DNA from: Pseudomonas nitroreducens
GTDB taxonomy: Bacteria; Pseudomonadota; Gammaproteobacteria; Pseudomonadales; Pseudomonadaceae
Length of the DNA stretch: 64,000 nt
Direction of reading: 5' to 3'
Assembly (NCBI RefSeq): GCF_024170165.1
Contig: NZ_JALJXP010000008.1
Span: 124,001 to 188,000, forward strand
The translations under genes were made by a program, and so were the position numbers. The stretch's first letter is position 1. The number at the start of each line of letters is the position of its first letter. Below, piece by piece: positions 59,264 to 64,000 of this stretch. Under the pieces are notes generated by a model. The model did not search any database, was not told the DNA's origin, and worked only from the letters and a program-made list of their open reading frames with translations.

Positions 59264-60208
59264 ATGCAAATCAAACTCGCCAATCCCCGCGGCTTCTGTG
59301 CCGGCGTCGACCGGGCGATCGAGATCGTCAACCGCGCCCTCGATGTCTTCGGCCCGCCGATCTACGTGCGCCATGAAGTGGTGCATAACAAGTTCGTGGT
59401 GGAGAACCTGCGCAACCGTGGCGCGGTGTTCGTCGAAGAGCTCGACCAGGTGCCGGACGACACCATCGTCATCTTCAGCGCCCATGGTGTTTCCCAGGCG
59501 GTGCGCAAGGAAGCCGAGAACCGCGGCCTGAAAGTCTTCGATGCCACCTGCCCGCTGGTGACCAAGGTGCACCTGGAAGTCGTGCGCTACAGCCGCGACG
59601 GCCACGAATGCATCCTGATCGGCCACGAAGGCCACCCGGAAGTCGAAGGCACGATGGGCCAGTACGACGCCTCCAATGGCGGCGCCATCTACCTGGTGGA
59701 AGACGAGGCAGACGTTGCCGCGCTGGAAGTGCGCAACCCCGAGGCGCTGCACTTCGTCACCCAGACCACCCTGTCGATGGACGACACCTCCAAGGTAATC
59801 GACGCCCTGCGCGCAAAATTCCCGCACATTCAGGGCCCGCGCAAGAACGACATCTGCTACGCCACCCAGAATCGTCAGGATGCAGTGAAGGAACTGGCCG
59901 ACCAGTGCGACCTGGTGCTGGTGGTCGGCAGCCCGAACAGCTCCAACTCCAACCGTCTGCGCGAGCTGGCCGAGCGCATGGGCACTCCCGGCTACCTGAT
60001 CGACGGTGCCGAGGACATGCAGAAGGAATGGTTCGACGGCGTGCAGCGCATCGGCATCACTGCTGGCGCTTCGGCTCCGGAAGTCCTGGTGCGCGGTGTG
60101 ATCCAGCAGCTGCGTGACTGGGGCGCGGAGCCCGAGGTGGAGCTGGATGGGCGGGAGGAGAACATCACCTTCTCGATGCCCAAGGAGTTGCGGGTGAAGG
60201 CGCTCTGA
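59264..60208 (+). CDS. ispH: 4-hydroxy-3-methylbut-2-enyl diphosphate reductase IspH
   Basis: 314 residues from the ATG at 59264 ([20 protein letters not shown]), usual length. Last step of the MEP isoprenoid pathway, giving IPP and DMAPP. The three Fe-S cluster cysteines are present: [34 protein letters not shown] and [20 protein letters not shown]; substrate residues HGVSQAVR and [15 protein letters not shown] are also there. Ends with a shared terminator. Confidence 0.98.
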   Translation: MQIKLANPRGFCAGVDRAIEIVNRALDVFGPPIYVRHEVVHNKFVVENLRNRGAVFVEELDQVPDDTIVIFSAHGVSQAVRKEAENRGLKVFDATCPLVTKVHLEVVRYSRDGHECILIGHEGHPEVEGTMGQYDASNGGAIYLVEDEADVAALEVRNPEALHFVTQTTLSMDDTSKVIDALRAKFPHIQGPRKNDICYATQNRQDAVKELADQCDLVLVVGSPNSSNSNRLRELAERMGTPGYLIDGAEDMQKEWFDGVQRIGITAGASAPEVLVRGVIQQLRDWGAEPEVELDGREENITFSMPKELRVKAL

Positions 60209-60232
60209 CTTCGCACCGGTGATCAGCCAAAT

Positions 60233-60259
60233 AAAAAACCCGCCTAGGCGGGTTTTTTT
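60233..60259. terminator. Bidirectional terminator between ispH and pilE
   Basis: AAACCCGCC and GGCGGGTTT (with TA between) form a perfect stem, with A-runs and T-runs on both sides. Confidence 0.9.
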
Positions 60260-60276
60260 ATTGCTCGGGAATCGAC

Positions 60277-60705
60277 CTAGATGCCTCGGCAACTGCCCCA
60301 GGCGCCGGCAAGGTCCCCGGAGCCTCCACGCACTCCGTTGGAGGTGAGGGTAATAGTCCCACGACCTGCCAATATGCCTCCATTCACGGGCGTTGCGGTC
60401 AGGCCGTAGCTGGTGCCGGTGTTGTCGATGGCGACAGCGATGGTGAAGACCGCGCCGCCGTCAACGGGGCTCTGTGCATAAGCTCCCAGCGTTGCGTTGC
60501 TGTAAGTGTTCTGTTGCGCGCGGAACCGTTCCAGCAGTCCGGCGGCACCGGTCAGAGTGCCCTTGGCGTCTTCACATGCCGTTCGGCGCACGTAGGCCGT
60601 GTAAGAAGGAAGGGCAATGGCGGCGAGTATCCCCACTACCACGACGGCGATCATCAGTTCCAGCAGGGTGAACCCCTGCTGGCATTTTCTGGCCTTGATG
60701 CTCAA
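60277..60705 (-). CDS. pilE: Type IV minor pilin PilE
   Basis: 142 residues. Prepilin leader MSIKARKCQQG, cleaved before FTLLELMIAVVVVGILAAIA (Phe1, Glu5 present), a hydrophobic helix and a C-terminal globular part with cysteines ACEDAK and GSCRGI that can form the usual pilin disulphide loop. PilE is a minor subunit of the type IV pilus and is needed with PilY1 for pilus assembly and twitching. The start codon is TTG at 60705-60703, overlapping the pilY1 stop, with GAGGAC just upstream, so translation is coupled to pilY1. No pilY2 gene lies between them. Confidence 0.88.
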   Translation of the reverse strand: MSIKARKCQQGFTLLELMIAVVVVGILAAIALPSYTAYVRRTACEDAKGTLTGAAGLLERFRAQQNTYSNATLGAYAQSPVDGGAVFTIAVAIDNTGTSYGLTATPVNGGILAGRGTITLTSNGVRGGSGDLAGAWGSCRGI

Positions 60706-63700
60706 AGGTTGTCCTCGTCAATCCAGTAGTACTCGTTGAGGTTCAGCTGCGGCGGCTTGCTCACCTGGGTGCCGTTGATCACGAAGCTGGTGCCACCGAT
60801 GGTGACCAGGGTCGGATCGGGCAGTAGGCCGGTGGTCTTGACCACGTTATAGCGAGCCGACGGCGATGTGGATCCGGTGTCGGTAGTGATCGGGGTTGCA
60901 TCCGCCAGGTGCACCACGTAGGAGCGGTTCACGCCGACGCTGGCCTGGCAGGAATTCGCCGCCGCTGTGGGCTCGTAAGTGTTGAAGTAGAGGTAGCCGT
61001 TCACCGTCAGAGAGCGGGTGAGGACCTTTTCCCCGCCAGAGCTGTTCATCTTGATCATCCAGCCGCCGGTGGTAGCGCTGAAGGCGGTGGTGGCGTCGGC
61101 TTTCTCGGTGGCGGAGCCAGCCTGCAGCAGGTTGTTGGTTGCGTCGTAGAGGCTGCTCTCGGTCAGGGTGCTCTCGCTGGTCGAGGGTTTGGTCAGCACC
61201 GGGGTGCGGAAGGAGTAGAAACGGTCCTCCGTGAGCTTGTTGAGCGGGTGACCGCGGTAGCCGGAACCGATGTTGACTGTTAGTACCAGCGTCCCGTTTA
61301 CGTTGACGATGGCCACGTCCGGTTCATTGTAGAAGCGCCGCGCCTTGGCCTTGCGCTGGTCGTCGGTGGTGGCCGCGACATCGGCAGGAACTACGCTTGC
61401 GAACACGCCATTGTTGCTGCTGCCGGCAGCGGTCACCAGGCCGGAGCCGCTGCTGCCGTTGTTGATGTAGAAGCGCCAGACCTGGCCGCCCATGTCACCG
61501 ACGAAGAACTGGTCGGCCAACTGGTTTGCGTCATTGGCCAGGGTGCCGTCGGTATTCTGCTGCAGGTCGATGACGCGCACGGCAGAAGGGATGCTGTACT
61601 TCATCTTGCTCAGCTGAAGGGTGCCGCTGGTCTTGCTGGCGGACCAGATGCGCGCACCGGTCTTGGCGTTGACGATGTAGATGGCGTTGCCCATGGTGTC
61701 GTCGGTCTGAATGCTGACGCCGTCCTGGTTCGGGTCATAGCCGCCGGCGAAGATCAGCACGTCGGTGATGGTGCCGCCGACGTCGATACGGGTCTTGACC
61801 GGCGGCGACCAGGTTTGTCCCAACTGCTCGAAGCCAGTGGTGGTGCCACCCTTGATCAGCCACAGCAGTTTCGGGTTGGCGCGGTCGGTGAGATCCAGCG
61901 CGTAGATATCACGGCCGCCACGGCCCATGGTGCCGTAGGCGTAGACGAACTCGCCGGTGTTGAGCCCGGAGAGCAGGGTTGGCGTGGCGGCATTCGGGTC
62001 GAGGCCGCCGTAGAGCACGCCGTTCTTGTTGGCGTCGTTCACCCACAGGGTCACGGTGTTATCCATGCCGTAGGAGCGCGGCTTGGCGCTGGTCGACTTC
62101 TGGTTGGCGGCCAGCTGCGGAACGTGCGTCAGCAGGGGCTCGGGCATGAAAGCCATCTGCTCCTGGCCGTTGCTGGTATTGAACAGGTGCAGATAGCCCT
62201 CGTTGGTCGACATGACCACGCTCTGGTCTTCGCTGCTGCAGGTCTTGTAGGTGCTGTCGGAGTAGGTGTTGCACGCGTAGGTGACCAGGCGCGGCGAGGA
62301 GTGCAGCGGGTCGCCCAGTGCCTTGCGTTGCGCTCCGGCGGCGGTGAGGCCGCGGATATAATTGATTGCCGCGGTACGTGCAGCGGTGTCACTGGCGTCC
62401 GTGATGCCCAGCTTGGCGTTGGTGATGGTGGTGTTCGCCGTGTTGAGCAGGTAGTTGTTCTGGTTGAGGTTCACCGCGGCGCTGGGCGAGGAGCCGATGA
62501 AGGTATAGAGCGAGCGCGCCGCCGCGTCCGGCAGATTGGAGGCAGCGCCGCCATTGGCGGTGTTGTTGCCGTCGGCGCTGGAGCTCCAGAAGCTGCGGGC
62601 GGAGCTCTTGAAGAAGCCGGTGAGCGGGTCCACGGCGGCAGTGTTATCCGCATCGACGATCTGTGCGGTGGCGGTGTCCAGGCGATAGCGCTTCAGGTTG
62701 CCGGGCCAGGTATCGGTTTCCTGCGGCTTGAATACCGAGAAGTACAGCTCGTCCTTGTTGTCCTGGCGGTTGAAGGTGTTCACCGGGGCGCTGGCGCTGA
62801 CGAAGGTGCTGTCGGTCGCCAGGACCTGCTGAATGATGTCGTTGAACGCCTTGGACAGGTCGCCGGCGGTGGTGGCGGTATAGGTGGAGCCACCACCACG
62901 GGAGGCCAGATCGGCGAGGAACCTCTTGATGTTGGCGCTATCCGTCGCGCCGCTGGCGTCCAGGGCAAAGCCCACGGTGTGGGTGGTTACCTCGTTGTCG
63001 CCGTCGATGCTGGAGGCCTGGTCGTTGGCGGCGATCCAGCCGGCCAAAGTGCGCGCGCACTTCTCGCCGTCGTCGCTGGCGTCGCTCGAACAGGCGCCGG
63101 TCAGTGCGGCGATTCCGTTCTTGGCGGCTGTGGTGTTCTGGTTGGCCTGGCCGTCGGTCAGCAACACCATGTGGGTGGTCTGGCAGGCGCTGTTGATCGG
63201 GCTGGGATAGCCGCTCGCACCGTTGCGCAGGTACTGCACTGCGTCATACAGGGTCGGCACGATGGGCGTGCTGCCGTCCGGCGTCATGCTTTGCGCCAGG
63301 TTGTTGAGCTGGTTGCGCACGGTGAAGGGGCTGGTGGTCATGCCACCGCTGGCCAGCTTGATGCGCAGGCGCAACGACTGGGCCGGGTTTGTCTCGTAGG
63401 CCTGGGCGTTGAGGCTGGAGTTTGCGCTCTGGGTCATGAACATCGTCAGGGCGTTGCCCGGAGCCCAACCGCTACGGTTGAACACGGTCTGCAGGGAAGA
63501 GGTGAGGCCTGCGCAGGCGAAGCTGGTGCCGGCGGTCCAGCCACCGTTGGCATTGTTGATGGTGCAACTGACCCCCGACGTGCTGCTGCGCGAACCGATG
63601 TTGCCGCTGGTCGCTTGCAGCGCCGCCGAGTTGTCGGTGTTCTCGAAGCTGATCGAGGTAGTGACGTTCGGGGCTGCGACCGTATTGTTCGGCGTGACGA

Positions 63701-64000
63701 ACAGCTTGGCATCCAGCACGGTGGCGCCCTGGATGACCGGCAGGTTCTCGTAGCGCGCCGCGATGGAGCCCGAGTTCAGCGGTAGTGTGTTGTCGCCCAG
63801 GGTCGGCGTGTAGTAGTTGCGGCCCGGAGCGGTTTCGAAGCCGTCGTTCTTGGCATCAGTGACGCGAGTTTCGATGATCGGGTTCAGACAGCCACTGCTA
63901 CCGCCGGTATAGGTCACGGTCAGTGTCGGCTGCAGGCCGATCCCGCCCTCGATGCTGGTCGCAGTCCGCGAGCCAGTACCGCTTTGCGGAGTGAGGAGAA
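60702..64000 (-). CDS. pilY1: Type IV pilus tip/biogenesis protein PilY1, C-terminal ~1098 residues (cut by window edge)
   Basis: The frame is open to the window end, so the N-terminus and signal are missing. The part seen contains a von Willebrand A-like region (GASGYPSPINSACQTTHMVL then LTDGQANQNTTAAKNG) and a C-terminal PilC-type beta-propeller domain (PF05567-like: PKLLWLIKGGTTTGFEQLGQ, LIFAGGYDPNQDGVSIQTDD, GNAIYIVNAKTGARIWSA, FFVGDMGGQVWRFYIN). An EF-hand-like calcium loop, DPNQDGVSIQTDD, sits in the propeller, as in the P. aeruginosa protein, where calcium switches pilus extension and retraction. PilY1 also binds the host surface and feeds the surface-sensing c-di-GMP response. Confidence 0.95.
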   Translation of the reverse strand, partial: LLTPQSGTGSRTATSIEGGIGLQPTLTVTYTGGSSGCLNPIIETRVTDAKNDGFETAPGRNYYTPTLGDNTLPLNSGSIAARYENLPVIQGATVLDAKLFVTPNNTVAAPNVTTSISFENTDNSAALQATSGNIGSRSSTSGVSCTINNANGGWTAGTSFACAGLTSSLQTVFNRSGWAPGNALTMFMTQSANSSLNAQAYETNPAQSLRLRIKLASGGMTTSPFTVRNQLNNLAQSMTPDGSTPIVPTLYDAVQYLRNGASGYPSPINSACQTTHMVLLTDGQANQNTTAAKNGIAALTGACSSDASDDGEKCARTLAGWIAANDQASSIDGDNEVTTHTVGFALDASGATDSANIKRFLADLASRGGGSTYTATTAGDLSKAFNDIIQQVLATDSTFVSASAPVNTFNRQDNKDELYFSVFKPQETDTWPGNLKRYRLDTATAQIVDADNTAAVDPLTGFFKSSARSFWSSSADGNNTANGGAASNLPDAAARSLYTFIGSSPSAAVNLNQNNYLLNTANTTITNAKLGITDASDTAARTAAINYIRGLTAAGAQRKALGDPLHSSPRLVTYACNTYSDSTYKTCSSEDQSVVMSTNEGYLHLFNTSNGQEQMAFMPEPLLTHVPQLAANQKSTSAKPRSYGMDNTVTLWVNDANKNGVLYGGLDPNAATPTLLSGLNTGEFVYAYGTMGRGGRDIYALDLTDRANPKLLWLIKGGTTTGFEQLGQTWSPPVKTRIDVGGTITDVLIFAGGYDPNQDGVSIQTDDTMGNAIYIVNAKTGARIWSASKTSGTLQLSKMKYSIPSAVRVIDLQQNTDGTLANDANQLADQFFVGDMGGQVWRFYINNGSSGSGLVTAAGSSNNGVFASVVPADVAATTDDQRKAKARRFYNEPDVAIVNVNGTLVLTVNIGSGYRGHPLNKLTEDRFYSFRTPVLTKPSTSESTLTESSLYDATNNLLQAGSATEKADATTAFSATTGGWMIKMNSSGGEKVLTRSLTVNGYLYFNTYEPTAAANSCQASVGVNRSYVVHLADATPITTDTGSTSPSARYNVVKTTGLLPDPTLVTIGGTSFVINGTQVSKPPQLNLNEYYWIDEDNL

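Noticed and set aside
60501-64000. CRISPR array or satellite repeats in the pilY1 region
   Set aside because: The region is a continuous coding frame; no regularly spaced direct repeats are present here or elsewhere in the window.

Overview
This 64 kb window reads as chromosomal DNA of a Pseudomonas close to the P. aeruginosa lineage (a P. nitroreducens/citronellolis-type genome would fit). The basis is high GC, dense short-spaced genes and a run of genes whose order I recognise from P. aeruginosa. The species is an inference; no 16S or typing gene is present. There is no phage, transposase, CRISPR array, rRNA gene or canonical tRNA gene in the window.

Left part, about 1-20.5 kb: a copper-efflux pair (copA, copZ), each behind its own CueR-type operator; a NalD-like TetR repressor divergent from a two-gene RND pump; a Bcr/CflA drug transporter; a PrpE-type acyl-CoA synthetase with a Crc/Hfq-type target at its ribosome binding site; a response-regulator-like protein that has lost its phospho-acceptor; YpfJ and PhzF family proteins; an AlaC-type aminotransferase; several small envelope proteins and lipoproteins; trmA; and a purine permease. 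REP-type repeats lie at 20.5-20.7 kb, where the gene order changes to a different block.

Middle part, about 20.7-41 kb: glyA, morA (a c-di-GMP protein), ettA, gdhA, ccpR (with an ANR box), then the RNA-repair locus. The locus holds rtcR on the plus strand and, divergently, a sigma-54 promoter, two tandem tRNA-like elements, a slipin, a zinc-ribbon protein, rtcB, an unknown 192-residue protein and rtcA. The tRNA-like pair is the most interesting thing here. Each folds as a complete cloverleaf with intact D and T arms, but each has a six-base anticodon loop built around TTCG in place of the normal seven-base loop, so neither looks like a working adaptor tRNA. They sit between the promoter and the first repair gene, so repair induction should co-transcribe them. 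Since RtcR senses tRNA ends and RtcB seals tRNA breaks, they are candidate sensor, decoy or reporter RNAs.

Right part, about 41-64 kb: a conserved housekeeping block. It contains a DksA-like protein, a Lon-like protease, yqhA, fklB, a Fur-controlled small protein, ispB, rplU-rpmA-obgE-proB-creA, rpsT, murJ-ribF-ileS-lspA-fkpB-ispH, and finally the type IV pilus genes pilE and pilY1 on the minus strand. Both end genes (copA, pilY1) are cut by the window.
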